From assembly GCA_963784195.1 (NCBI GenBank), contig CAWARA010000007.1, forward strand, positions 62,001 to 126,000: a stretch of 64,000 bases of DNA, given 5' to 3'. The notes beneath the pieces are model-generated. The model did no database searches, was not told the DNA's origin, and saw only the letters and a list, made by a program, of their open reading frames with translations. The stretch comes from CAVQAH01 sp963784195 (GTDB lineage: Bacteria; Acidobacteriota; Vicinamibacteria; Vicinamibacterales; 2-12-FULL-66-21). Both the position numbers and the translations under genes were made by a program. Within the stretch, counting starts at the first letter, position 1. The number at the start of each line of letters is the position of its first letter. This document shows, one piece after another, positions 24,790 to 38,824 of the stretch.

Positions 24790-27700
24790 CTAGAACCCTG
24801 GCCTGAAGTTGAACTGCCAGAGCCACCCGCGTCCCGGACGATCGAGCGGCCGGACGTAGTTGATTTCGGCGATGACGAAGTTCATCACGTTGACGCGCGC
24901 GGCCACGCCGACGCTGACCACGGGCTCGTGATCGCCCTCGAAGGACCCGCCGCGCTGGATGCGGCCCCAGGCGATGCCGGCGTCCGTGAACAACGCCATC
25001 TCGACCGGAAGCGGTCCGTAGAAGTTGTCGCCGCCGAACGCGCTCCAGAGCGGGAAGCGCAGTTCGGCATTCGCGACGGCGACGCGGCTACCGACCAGGC
25101 GATCGAACGCCGGGCACGAGCCATCGATCTGCAAACCGCACTCGCCCGTCTCGAACGAACCGGAGTCGTAGCCGCGCACGAGCCCGGGGTAGCCGAGATA
25201 GAGCGTCGGCAGCCGCCCGTCTTCGGCGTCAGGACCGTACCGTCCGAAATAGATCCCGCGAAGCGCGATCGTGTACGGGCGGAAGGGCATCAGGTACGTG
25301 CGCATGTCCGCGAGCACGCCTGAATACGTCAGCGTCCCGGCGCTCTGCGAAAACTCGAGGCGGTGGCGGCTTCCGCGAATCGGGCTCGTGATACCGAAAA
25401 TGGACGTGTCGTAGACGAGCGCGCTGCTCGCCAGGCCGAGGTTGAGTGGCGGCTCCGAACCGATATCAACCTTGTCGTCGGTCAGCTGGTCCCCGGTGTT
25501 GATATCGTAGGTCCTCGTCGTCAGATCCTCGCTGAATCCAATCCTGCGGAACCCGCCCGTCGATTCGATACGGAGGGACCTGTTGAACGGATAGGTGATC
25601 AGGCCGTTGTATTGCTGATCGCGCTGCAGCAGCCGCAGCTCGCGTTCGACATATACCCGCCTGCCGTTCACCGTGGTGACACCAGCCTCGAATCCACGCG
25701 CCACGTAAGGAATGTGATCGATCGACGCACCCCAGTTCCAGCGGTGCGTGCGATTCAGATAGAAAATCGACCCGCCGATCTCGTCGAACCGGCCGCTCAC
25801 CTGCGCCGAGGTACCCAGCACGTGGTTCCCGAGCATGTCGCTGAACAGGAACGAGACGCCGCCTGCCGCATACGTCCCCGTGGGACCGAATCCGACGCCA
25901 ACCACTGGCTGACCGGCGAAGTCGAGCGTCATTTTCGGTTTGTAGTCGGACACCGCCTCCTCGGTGACGGGTTGTGGCAGCCCGGCGTCGGGGTTGCTCA
26001 GCGCAGCGAAGACCGGCCCCTCGCCAACCGTGCGCGGCGCCAGCACGCCGGCGTTCCGCGGCAGCGGCACTTCCGGCCCTCCGGCCATTTGCGTTTCCGA
26101 ATCGAGCGCGTAGATCGTGTAGCCGTCGTCTTCGTAGGCGCTGAACACCAGGCGACCCTGAGACACGGATAGCGCCGGGCTCAGTTCCGTGATCCCGCTC
26201 GCGCCGGTCACCAGGTTGGTGACCTGCGTGGTCTTGTTGCTCTCAATTTCCAGCCGGAAGATGTTCGAGACGCCCTGGTGATCGGACACGAAGAACACCG
26301 CGCGGCCATCGGCGCTGAACTGCGGGCTGATGTTCTTCGCATTCTCGAAGCCGCCGAACGCCTTCACCTCGCCGGACGCGACGTCGACCAGGCCCAGCTT
26401 CATAGGGCCTGAGGCGAGCCTGTCGAGATTCGTCGTGAAGCGGTCGGTGCTGATCACGATGGACTTGCCGTCGGGCGACCAGTCGGGATCCAGCTCCGCA
26501 AACGGGTCGTTGGTGAGCCGGCGAAGCGTCGAGCTTCGAGGTCGTACACGAAGAGATCGTTGAGCCCTCCGACGAGACCCGAGAACGCCACGTATCGCCC
26601 ATCAGCGGACCACGCAGGATTCAGGATCTCGTCAGCCTCCGGAATTTTGATCTCGCGCTCGGTCTTGCCCCGATCGACGTCGACGATGGTCAGCACGGAT
26701 TGCCCGCCGCTGATGCCAGGGAAGATGAATCGCTGACCTTTGGGGTCCCAGGCGCCGGCGGAACTGAGGAACTGGAGGCTCTCGAAATGAGCACTCGTCG
26801 CCGTGTTGGTGATCTTCTTGATGATCTTCGCCCGTCTTCACGTCGGCGAGGAAGAGATCGATCGAGAACAGATCCTTTTCGGAGAAGAAGATGACCCGTG
26901 AGCCGTCGGGGCTCAACTCGGGGCTGACGTTGAGTCTGCCGCCGCGGTTGCCATCGGCCATGAGGGCGCGGGCGAAGTCAGCCGGCATCTGTGCGATCTC
27001 GGCGATGGGGCGGTAGGCCTCGAACTCGGCGGCGTGCCACTCTTTCGACAGGGTCTTGCTGTCGATTTTGAGGACCTGTTCGATCGCCGCCTTGTACGTG
27101 GTCTCACGACCAGCCGCGGCCCGGAGCATCGAACCCACGGCATCGTCACCGTATTTCCCACCGATATAGGCCCAGAGCGCGTGGCCGTAGCGATAGGGGA
27201 AGTAGCGTGGGTTGTTCAGATCGTCGACTTCCGGCAACCGCTCGCGCCGGGCAGCTTCACGCATCCACATGGCCGTATGCGGATCGACGGGCCCCAGCGA
27301 CAGGTATTCAGCCATACCCTCGATGAACCAAAGCGGCAACGCCAGGGCGCCAGCTGAGTTTGCGCTCACATTGGTGCCGGTGATGTCGTACTGGAAGGCA
27401 TGGACGAGCTCGTGCCCGAGCACGTGGTCGGTAGACTGGATTGGCCCAGCGAACGGCAGGACGATCCGGCGCTTGTAGGCTTCCGTTACGCCGCCGGTGC
27501 CCTCGCCGATCTCCCCCTCGACGGTGTTGGTCTGCCGGAAGTGCGGACCGCTCGCATAGAGGATGATCGGCTGCCGGCCGGTCAGCTCATGATCGAGGAT
27601 CTTCGACAGGCGGGAGTACCAGCGTTCGGCCATCCTCGCCGCCATCTGCGCGGCTTTGTCCTCTTCAGGGTAATAGTAGATGTCGAAATGTTCTGTTTTC

Positions 27701-27831
27701 AGTACACGGAAATCGAATTTCTGGTACTGCACTTTGTTGCGGCCAAAGTAGCCACCTTGTGCGAGCGTAGGAGATGGGACACTCAGCAGCGTCAGCAAGA
27801 CTGCTGAGGCAACGAAATAGCGAGCTTGCAT
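24790..27831 (-). CDS. Peptidase-MA / beta-propeller / BamA-like outer membrane protein (two frameshifts)
   Basis: About 1013 residues when repaired. A signal peptide (MQARYFVASAVLLTLLSV) is followed by a zinc-peptidase (MA-type) domain with HELVHAFQ near residue 150, a PD40/TolB-like propeller (about 300-560) and a C-terminal BamA/TamA-like barrel ending in FNFRPGF, the terminal Phe expected of outer-membrane proteins. Two one-base shifts are visible: one near 26830, where TNTATSAHFESLQFLSS appears one frame over, and an opposite one near 26525, where ARR-LRRLTNDPFAELDPDW is restored. They cancel, so both ends share one frame while about 300 bp between is off-frame and holds a stop at 26632. 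Either two sequencing indels or a broken gene. ATG 27831 was chosen for its signal peptide. Confidence 0.75.
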
Positions 27832-27880
27832 AGCGCCCTGTTCGTGCAACGGTCGTACCTATCGAAAACACCGCCTCTGC

Positions 27881-27893
27881 TAGACTCGCCTCA
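27881..27893 (+). promoter_or_regulatory. -10 box before cstA
   Basis: TAGACT (27881-27886) lies seven bases before ATG 27894 without a ribosome site, again suggesting a leaderless start. Confidence 0.4.
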
Positions 27894-29741
<1,848 letters not shown>

Positions 29742-29845
29742 TCCGTGGTCCGTGTCTCGCCGAGCGCCTATCGTACGCTTGCCGGTCGACGAAACACGGA
29801 CCAGCAGCGCGGCACGGGCTAGCAGCGCGGCTCTTTAGAGCCGCG
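29742..29845. repeat. Word palindrome and strong hairpin after cstA
   Basis: CCGTGGTCCGTAGTCCGTGG words (29729-29757) oppose ACACGGACC (29796-29804). A GC-rich hairpin follows: CGCGGCTC (29826-29833), TTTA loop, GAGCCGCG (29838-29845). It may end cstA transcription; there is no T-run. Confidence 0.55.
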
Positions 29846-29923
29846 TCAGGGTTGGGAATTGTCATGGCGGTGTGTCAAAATGCCCCCACTTCCGCCTGAG
29901 TGTTTTCCTCCGGAGTGCCAAAC

Positions 29924-32900
29924 ATGAATCGACGAGTGTGGCTCGCGGCCGTTGCGGCCGTCATGGTTACCGTTGCGGTCGGAGCCCGTCAGGACGACCG
30001 GCTGACGACCGATCTGCTCAAAGGCATCGAACTGCGCAGCATCGGACCCACGCTGGCAACGGGCCGGATCGCGGACATCGAGATCGATCCGAAGAACACG
30101 AGCATCTGGTACGTCGCGACGGCCTTCGGCGGCCTGTGGAAGACGACGAACCGGGGGATCACCTGGGAATCCATCTTCGACGACTACACCTTCACGCTCT
30201 GCTGCGTGGTCGTCGATCCCAAGGACTCGAACGTCATCTGGCTTGGCACGGGCGAGAACACCAGCCAGCGCAGCGCGCACTTCGGTGACGGCCTCTACAA
30301 GTCGACGGACGCCGGCAAGACGTGGAAGCGCGTCGGCCTCGAGAACTCCGAGCACATCGGAAAGATCCTCGTCGACCCGCGCAACTCCAACGTCGTGTAT
30401 GTCGCGTCTCAGGGTCCGCTCTTCTCGTCTGGCGGTGACCGCGGACTCTACAAGACGACAGACGGCGGCGCGACGTGGACTGCGATCCTGACCATCTCCC
30501 CTGACACCGGCATCAGCGACATCGTGTTCGATCCGCGCAACGCGGACGTTATTTACGCTTCGGCATATCAGCGGCGCCGTGCTGTCGGCCAGATGATTGG
30601 TGGCGGGCCCGAGGGCGGCATCTACAAGACAACGAATGCCGGCAAGAACTGGACGAAGCTGACCAAAGGCCTTCCCACCGGCGACATGGGCCGCGCCGGG
30701 CTCGCGGTCGACGGACGCAAGAATCCCGCGACGGTGTTCGCGCTCGTCGATGCCAAGCGTGCGGAGTCCGGGTTCTTCCGATCGGACGATGCGGGCGCGA
30801 CCTGGACGCGGGTGGGGCGGACGGTCAACACGGGTGGACGCGGCGGCGGACGGGGCGGCGGGCAGGCGGCTACTCCACCGACACCGTGTGCGCCGCTGGG
30901 GAAGACGACGGCAACCTCGCCGCAGGAACCTGAGCCGGAGCCAGTCGAAGAGGTCGAAGAAGTCGAGGAAACGCAGGACGGCGGTCAGCAGGGCGGACGC
31001 GGTGGACGCGGCGGCGGCCCAACCGACGACTGCTACCGCGGCGGCGGCGCGCAGTACTACCACGAGATTTTCGTGGACCCGCATCGCCCCGACACGATCT
31101 GGTCCGTCAACGTCCAAATCGAGAAGAGCACCGACGGCGGCAAGACATGGTCGCAGACCGGCCTCGAGAACACCGGCGTGCACGTCGATCACCACGCGGT
31201 TGAATTCGATCCGACAGACCGAAACCACGTCCTCCTCGGCAATGACGGCGGTCTGTATGAGTCGTATGACGAGGGCAAGACGTGGCGGTTCTTTGCGACG
31301 CTCCCGATCACGCAGTTCTATCGCCTCTCGGTCGACAACGCGAAGCCGTTCTACAACGTCTGCGGCGGCACCCAGGACAACTGGTCGTTCTGCGGTCCGT
31401 CGCGTAACGCGAGCCGCCTCGGCGTGCGCACGAGCGACTGGTACATCGTCCGCGGTGGTGACGGGTTCCAGACGCGCAGCGATCCGGACGACCCCGGCAT
31501 CGTCTATGCGCAATCGCAGAACGGCGGAATCCAGCGGCTCGATCTCCGCACCGGCATTTCTCGTGACATCAGGCCGCGCGTTGGTCAGGCGGCCGGCAGC
31601 GACGACGATGCGATGGGCGGTGCGCAGCCGGCGGGTCGCGGCGGCGGCGCTCCAGGAGGTGCGGGCGCTCCCGGAGCTGCAGGCGCGGCTGGCGGTGCTG
31701 GCGCAGCAGGCGCGCAGGGCGCCCAGGGTCAGCAGGGCGGACGTCAGGGCGGCCCTGGCGGCGGCGGTGGAGCGAACGAGCGCGTCAACTGGGACACGCC
31801 TTACATCATCAGCCCTCACAACTCGCGACGGCTCTACTGGGCGAGCCAGTACGTCTATCGCAGTGACGATCGCGGCGACAACTGGACGCGCGTCAGCCCG
31901 GACCTGTCCCGCAACCTGGACGCGTTCAACATCCCGATCATGGGCAAGGTCTGGCCGCGGGGTTCGGTTGCATTGAACACATCGACGACACCGCTCAGCA
32001 ACGTCGTCACGCTCGACGAGTCGCCGCTGCTTGAAGGTCTGATCTATGCCGGCACCGACGACGGCTTGATTCAGGTGACCGAGGACGGCGGCAAGAACTG
32101 GCGGAAGATCGAGCAGTTCCCGAACGTTCCGCAGTGGACGTATGTCACTGACGTGTTCGCATCGCCTCGCGAAGCAGACACGGTCTTCGCGACGCTGAAC
32201 AACTGGCAGCGTGGCGACTACAAGCCATATGTCGTCAAGAGCACGGATCGCGGCAAGACGTGGACCAACATTACGGGGAACCTGCCTGCGAAGCACGACA
32301 CGTGGGCGATCGTCCAGGATCACGTCAACGGCAACCTGCTCTTCGTCGGCACGGAGTTCGGCCTGTTCGTCAGCTTCGACGGCGGTCAGAAATGGACGAT
32401 GCTCCGGGGCGGAATGCCACTCGCACAGATTCGCGACCTGGCCGTGCAGCGTCGCGAGAACGATCTCGTGCTCGGCACGTTCGGGCGCGGCTTCTACGTC
32501 CTCGACGACTACTCGGCGCTACGCGAGGTGTCAACCGCGGCTCTCGCTGAAGACGCGCGGATTTTCCCGTTGCGTGATGCGTATCTCTACAACCTGCTCG
32601 ATCAGGCTCCGGCGGGATCCGCAGGCCTCGGGTTGCTCTCGGGCCTGTGGTCGGCGCCAAACCCGCCGTTCGGCGCGGTGTTCACGTATCACGTTCGTCA
32701 GGCCCTTCCAACCGATCAGAAGCTCGTGCTGACGATCACGGATGAGAACGGCCGCACGATCCGGCGGCTGGAAAATCTCGATGGCACCCCAGGCCTGCGC
32801 CGCACAGCGTGGAACCTTCGAGGCGAACCGCCGGCCGCGACCGATCAAGGACAGGGAGCCGCTGGCCGCGGCGGACGGGGCGGTGGCGGTGGCGGTGGCG

Positions 32901-33025
32901 GCGGGCGCGGCGGCCAGCAAGCCCCGCTCGTCGAGCCCGGCCGCTATCGCGCGACGCTCGGCCGCCTGTCCGGCGACATCGTCACGCCCATTGGGCAACC
33001 GCAATCTTTCGGAGTCGTGCAGTAG
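29924..33025 (+). CDS. Sortilin/VPS10-like BNR-repeat exported protein 1
   Basis: 1033 residues. A signal peptide (1-22, MNRRVWLAAVAAVMVTVAVGA) is followed by a two-part beta-propeller of the VPS10/sortilin type, with many Asp-box motifs (TTDGGATW, STDGGKTW, TEDGGKNW). Members are often called glycosyl hydrolases, but no catalytic residues are established by sequence. Low-complexity Gly/Ala/Gln-rich inserts occur near 300-315, 360-375 and 565-625, and a poly-Gly tract lies near 985-1003. GGAG eight bases upstream supports ATG 29924. It is likely periplasmic or on the cell surface. The next gene is a paralogue with the same layout. Confidence 0.8.
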   Translation: MNRRVWLAAVAAVMVTVAVGARQDDRLTTDLLKGIELRSIGPTLATGRIADIEIDPKNTSIWYVATAFGGLWKTTNRGITWESIFDDYTFTLCCVVVDPKDSNVIWLGTGENTSQRSAHFGDGLYKSTDAGKTWKRVGLENSEHIGKILVDPRNSNVVYVASQGPLFSSGGDRGLYKTTDGGATWTAILTISPDTGISDIVFDPRNADVIYASAYQRRRAVGQMIGGGPEGGIYKTTNAGKNWTKLTKGLPTGDMGRAGLAVDGRKNPATVFALVDAKRAESGFFRSDDAGATWTRVGRTVNTGGRGGGRGGGQAATPPTPCAPLGKTTATSPQEPEPEPVEEVEEVEETQDGGQQGGRGGRGGGPTDDCYRGGGAQYYHEIFVDPHRPDTIWSVNVQIEKSTDGGKTWSQTGLENTGVHVDHHAVEFDPTDRNHVLLGNDGGLYESYDEGKTWRFFATLPITQFYRLSVDNAKPFYNVCGGTQDNWSFCGPSRNASRLGVRTSDWYIVRGGDGFQTRSDPDDPGIVYAQSQNGGIQRLDLRTGISRDIRPRVGQAAGSDDDAMGGAQPAGRGGGAPGGAGAPGAAGAAGGAGAAGAQGAQGQQGGRQGGPGGGGGANERVNWDTPYIISPHNSRRLYWASQYVYRSDDRGDNWTRVSPDLSRNLDAFNIPIMGKVWPRGSVALNTSTTPLSNVVTLDESPLLEGLIYAGTDDGLIQVTEDGGKNWRKIEQFPNVPQWTYVTDVFASPREADTVFATLNNWQRGDYKPYVVKSTDRGKTWTNITGNLPAKHDTWAIVQDHVNGNLLFVGTEFGLFVSFDGGQKWTMLRGGMPLAQIRDLAVQRRENDLVLGTFGRGFYVLDDYSALREVSTAALAEDARIFPLRDAYLYNLLDQAPAGSAGLGLLSGLWSAPNPPFGAVFTYHVRQALPTDQKLVLTITDENGRTIRRLENLDGTPGLRRTAWNLRGEPPAATDQGQGAAGRGGRGGGGGGGGGRGGQQAPLVEPGRYRATLGRLSGDIVTPIGQPQSFGVVQ

Positions 33026-33034
33026 GGCAGTAGC

Positions 33035-33246
33035 CACGTGCGACGTGCAAGACGTGCTTGACGTGCTGACGTGCTCGACGTGCTGACGTGCCACGCCACG
33101 TGCGACGTGCCATGTGCGACGTGCCATGTGCGGTGCACTACGCGCCAAGTCCGCACGTGGCACGTGGGCACGTCGGGACGTCTGCACGTAGCACGTAGCA
33201 CGTCAGCACGTCAAGCACGTCAGCACGTCTTGCACGTCCGCACGTG
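33035..33246. repeat. Word-array palindrome (GACGTGC / GCACGTC)
   Basis: The left arm (33035-33125) repeats GACGTGCTGACGTGC; the right arm (33161-33246) repeats GCACGTCAGCACGTC, its reverse complement. The centre reads GTGCACTACGCGCC. The same word recurs as single-orientation arrays at 43629-43713 and 48867-48937. Confidence 0.75.
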
Positions 33247-33276
33247 ACAGTCCGCACGCTTTTGAGGAGGAACTTG

Positions 33277-36200
33277 ATGCCGCGTTACATTCGCTTCGCG
33301 CTGCCGTTGATGGCACTGATTGGGTTCGGGCCGTCCCTGTTTTCACAGGGGCAAGGACCGGCGCCCGTTGCGCCGGTGCCGATGATCAATCAGTCGCAGG
33401 ACCCTGCGCTCGCGAGTTTCCGGTTTCGATCGATTGGCCCGGCAAGCATGGGCGGACGCATCGATGACCTGGCTATCTCCGAGAGTGACCCGAGCATCAT
33501 GTATGTCGGGTACGCAACGGGCGGGGTCTTCAAGTCGGTGAATGCCGGTACGACGTTCGAACCGATCTTTGATGTTTACGGAACGGCGTCCATCGGCGAC
33601 CTGGCCATCCATCCGACAAACCCCAACATCCTCTATGTGGGAACGGGCGAAGCGAACAACCGGCAGACCTCGTCGTTCGGCGACGGAATGTACAAGACGA
33701 CCGACGGTGGAAAGACGTTCACGCACATCGGGCTGCGCGAAACGCAGACGATCGCGCGCATCGTGATCGATCCGCGGAATCCCGACACGCTGTATGTCGC
33801 CGTCCTCGGCCATTTGTTCGGTCCGAACAAGGAGCGCGGCGTCTACAAGTCCGTCGATGGCGGCAAGACGTGGAACAACGTCAAGTTCATCGACGAGAAC
33901 ACGGGCTTCACCGACATCGTCATGGACCCCGCCAACAGCAGCATTCTGTATGCCGCCAGCTATCAGCGCCGGCGCAGCGGCTGCTGCTTCAACGGCGGTG
34001 GACCGGGCAGCGGGATCTGGAAAACGACTGACGCCGGAAAGACCTGGACGAAGATGACCGGCAACGGTCTGCCTCCGGGCACCTACGGCAGGATTGCTCT
34101 CGATGTCTCGCGGTCGAACCCGAACGTCGTATACGCGCAGATCGAAGCCGCCGAGGACAACCAGCCGATGCCGCAAGGGGGCCGGGGCGGACGCGGTGGT
34201 GGTGGTGGTGGTGGTGGCGGCGGCGGTCCCGAATACAACTGGTGCAACAACGCCGGCCCGAACAAGGGCTTCGGTGGCCGCGGGGGCCAGGAGGCGGATC
34301 CGAATCAGCCACGCACGCCTCCCGCGCTCGATATCGCGCGCGGCGGGCTTTTCCGGTCGGACAACAAGGGAGCGGGCTGGCTGCACATCACCAACTGCAA
34401 TTCGCGCCCGATGTACTTCAGTCAGCTGCGCGTGGATCCGACGAACGACAAGGTCGTCTACGTCGCGGGACTGCCCTTCGCGAAGTCGCTGGATGGCGGC
34501 AAGACGTTCGCCACGCTTGACGACGCCGGCGGGCATCAGTCGGCAGGACACGTCGATCAGCACGCGATGTGGATCGACCCGAAGAACCCGAAGCACCTGG
34601 TGATCGGTAATGACGGCGGCCTCAACGTCAGCTGGGATCAGGGTGCGACGTGGGACTTCATCGACACGGTGGCTACGTCGCTCGCCTACTGGGTCAGCGC
34701 CGACATGCGGCGGCCCTACTACGTCTACATCGGCCTGCAGGACAACGGAAGCTGGGGTGGTCCCAGCGCAACTCGTCGCCGTGATGGCATCCTGAACTCC
34801 GACTGGTTCGGCATCGGCGGTGGCGACGGATTCCAGACGGCGGTCGATCCAACCGACTACAACATCGTCTACTCGGAGTCGCAGAACGGCAACACGAACC
34901 GGTACGACCTGCGGTCGGGCCGTGGCGCGGTCAGCATTCGTCCGCGCGCGCCGGGCGGCGGCCGCGGAACTGCCCCGGCCGGACCAGGGAGCGAAGAAGG
35001 CGGGGCCGCGGCGCAGGCTCAGCAAGGCGGCGGTGGCCGCGGCGGTAATCAGCCCCCGAACGTCCTGAACGCCGCGACTGGCGATCAGTATCGCTTCAAC
35101 TGGAACACGCCATTCATGCTCTCGCCGCACGACCCGAACAGCATCTGGCTGGGCGGCAACCGCTTGTTCCGATCCTCGAATCGGGGCGACACGTGGATGG
35201 CCAGCGAGGATCTGACCAAACAGATCGATCGAAATACCCTGCCGTTGATGGGCATCGCCGGGGATCGGACGATGCTGTCGAAGAACGATGGGGTGACGTC
35301 GTACGGGACGATCATCGCGGTGTCGGAATCGCCGGTGTCTCGCGGCGTCGTGTGGGCCGGCACCGACGATGGGAACGTGCAGGTCAGCCGCGACGGCGGG
35401 GTGACGTTCACGGAAGTCGGCAAGAACATCCAGGGATTGCCGGGGAACCACGTCTACTGGATTTCGCGCATCGACGCGTCGCACTTTGACGGCGGCACTG
35501 CATACATTTCGATCGACGGTCACCGCGACAACGACCTCAAGCCGTATGTCTACGTGACTCGCGATTACGGCAAGACCTGGCAGAGCATCAGCGGCGATCT
35601 TCCCCAATTCGGATTCGTGCAGGTCATCCGCGAAGACCCGAAGAACAGAGACCTGCTCTACGTCGGAACGGAGTTCGGCCTCTTCATCTCGATGAACGGC
35701 GGCAAGAGCTGGCAGAAGTTCATGAACAATCTGCCCACCGCGCGCGTCGACGACATCCTCGTGCATCCACGCGACAGCGATCTGATCGTGGCAACGCACG
35801 CGCGTGGCGTGTGGATCCTCGACGACATCACCGCGCTGCAGCAGATGACCCCGGCGGTCACTGCCGCTGATGCGACACTCTTCGACGTCCGTCCCGCAGT
35901 CGCCTGGCTCAACGATCAGCAGGCCGGTGAGTACACCGGCGGCCAGAAATACTTCGCGGGAGAGAACCCGCAGCGCGGCGCCTCGATCAACTACTACCTG
36001 AAAGGCGCCGCGTCTGGCGATGTCAAGGTGACCATAGCGGACGTCAACGGCCGCACGCTGCGAACCATCGACGCCCCGAAGACCGCTGGGCTCAACCGCG
36101 TCATGTGGAACCTGACCGCTGCCCCGGCCGAGGGTCAGGGCACGGGCGCAGGCCGCGGGCAGGGCGGCGGTGGCGGTGGTGGCGGAGGTGGCGGCGGCCG

Positions 36201-36321
36201 CGGCGGTGGCGGCGGCCAGCAAGTCGAGCCGGGAACCTACGTCGTGACGCTGGATGTTGGCGGGAAGAAAATCACGAAGTCGGTCACGGTGCTGCAGGAC
36301 ATCTGGTTAGGTCAGCGATAA
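33277..36321 (+). CDS. Sortilin/VPS10-like BNR-repeat exported protein 2
   Basis: 1014 residues, the tandem paralogue of the preceding gene. A signal peptide (MPRYIRFALPLMALIGFGPS) ends near residue 24. The N-terminal block FRSIGPASMGGRI and Asp boxes (TTDGGKTF, SVDGGKTW, TTDAGKTW, SLDGGKTF) mark the propeller. A poly-Gly tract near residue 310-320 is coded by a near-perfect (GGT)n run (about 34195-34225), and another Gly-rich tract lies near 960-980. GAGGAGG six bases upstream fixes ATG 33277. Substrate or partner is unknown; the M1/DUF885-type peptidase downstream and CstA upstream hint at peptide turnover, as inference only. Confidence 0.8.
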   Translation: MPRYIRFALPLMALIGFGPSLFSQGQGPAPVAPVPMINQSQDPALASFRFRSIGPASMGGRIDDLAISESDPSIMYVGYATGGVFKSVNAGTTFEPIFDVYGTASIGDLAIHPTNPNILYVGTGEANNRQTSSFGDGMYKTTDGGKTFTHIGLRETQTIARIVIDPRNPDTLYVAVLGHLFGPNKERGVYKSVDGGKTWNNVKFIDENTGFTDIVMDPANSSILYAASYQRRRSGCCFNGGGPGSGIWKTTDAGKTWTKMTGNGLPPGTYGRIALDVSRSNPNVVYAQIEAAEDNQPMPQGGRGGRGGGGGGGGGGGPEYNWCNNAGPNKGFGGRGGQEADPNQPRTPPALDIARGGLFRSDNKGAGWLHITNCNSRPMYFSQLRVDPTNDKVVYVAGLPFAKSLDGGKTFATLDDAGGHQSAGHVDQHAMWIDPKNPKHLVIGNDGGLNVSWDQGATWDFIDTVATSLAYWVSADMRRPYYVYIGLQDNGSWGGPSATRRRDGILNSDWFGIGGGDGFQTAVDPTDYNIVYSESQNGNTNRYDLRSGRGAVSIRPRAPGGGRGTAPAGPGSEEGGAAAQAQQGGGGRGGNQPPNVLNAATGDQYRFNWNTPFMLSPHDPNSIWLGGNRLFRSSNRGDTWMASEDLTKQIDRNTLPLMGIAGDRTMLSKNDGVTSYGTIIAVSESPVSRGVVWAGTDDGNVQVSRDGGVTFTEVGKNIQGLPGNHVYWISRIDASHFDGGTAYISIDGHRDNDLKPYVYVTRDYGKTWQSISGDLPQFGFVQVIREDPKNRDLLYVGTEFGLFISMNGGKSWQKFMNNLPTARVDDILVHPRDSDLIVATHARGVWILDDITALQQMTPAVTAADATLFDVRPAVAWLNDQQAGEYTGGQKYFAGENPQRGASINYYLKGAASGDVKVTIADVNGRTLRTIDAPKTAGLNRVMWNLTAAPAEGQGTGAGRGQGGGGGGGGGGGGRGGGGGQQVEPGTYVVTLDVGGKKITKSVTVLQDIWLGQR

Positions 36322-36456
36322 GGACCTAAGCCAGTACAGCCCGTCGCTGCCAGGTTTTGTCGAGTGTCGCTCTTGCCGCCCGGGCAGCGGCGGCCACAGT
36401 CCTCCGTCCATGTCAGGCGGCATGCTGAACGGTCCGCGGCACATCGCAGTGACGGC

Positions 36457-36765
36457 GCAGGGCTGCCGCTCACGCAGTGCCGGCCTTGGACGACCGAGGA
36501 CCTTGAAGCGAGGCACGCGCTGCGCCCCTCGTGAGCCAGGGGGCGCGGGAAAACGGGCGGAGCGATTCCACGCGGCGAGTTCCTGGCGTGTGATCCGTGT
36601 CGTCCTGACAACCCCCGCCGCATCAGTGCGCCTGGCATGTGTCGCCCACGCGCATCCGTACTCGCCGCCGGAGCGAGCGCAGCGAGAGTACGAGCGCAGA
36701 CCGTTTTCCGGCTCGCGGAAGGGGGCCTCGGTCGGCCAAGGTCGGCGCTGCGTAGGCAGCCGCTT
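36457..36765 (+). repeat. 309-bp dispersed repeat, copy A
   Basis: This block matches 49525-49833 without gaps, with about 22 mismatches in 309 bp (roughly 93% identity). Both copies are intergenic and in the same orientation. Open frames run through it on both strands, but most differences change the amino acid, so it does not look protein-coding. The ends lack inverted repeats. The flanks at 36322-36456 and 36766-36813 hold nothing I recognise. Confidence 0.8.
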
Positions 36766-36813
36766 TCGGCCCGATAGATCGATGTCTTCAGTGTCGTCTG
36801 TCTCCGCGCGCCC

Positions 36814-38736
<1,923 letters not shown>

Positions 38737-38824
38737 ACGATGCTTTCTCCGATTTGTCGAGATTCGAAGACCTTCGACGAGACACGAGCCACGAACCACG
38801 AACTACGGCACTCGATTCGTGGCT

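Noticed and set aside
33343..36222. 959-codon open frame antisense to the second sortilin-like gene
   Set aside because: It is a high-GC shadow: Arg/Ala/Val-rich, no domain, no signal, and the opposite strand encodes a clear family member. The same applies to the long antisense frames at 29846-32323, 22728-23996 and 4429-5622 and the plus frame at 37393-38901.
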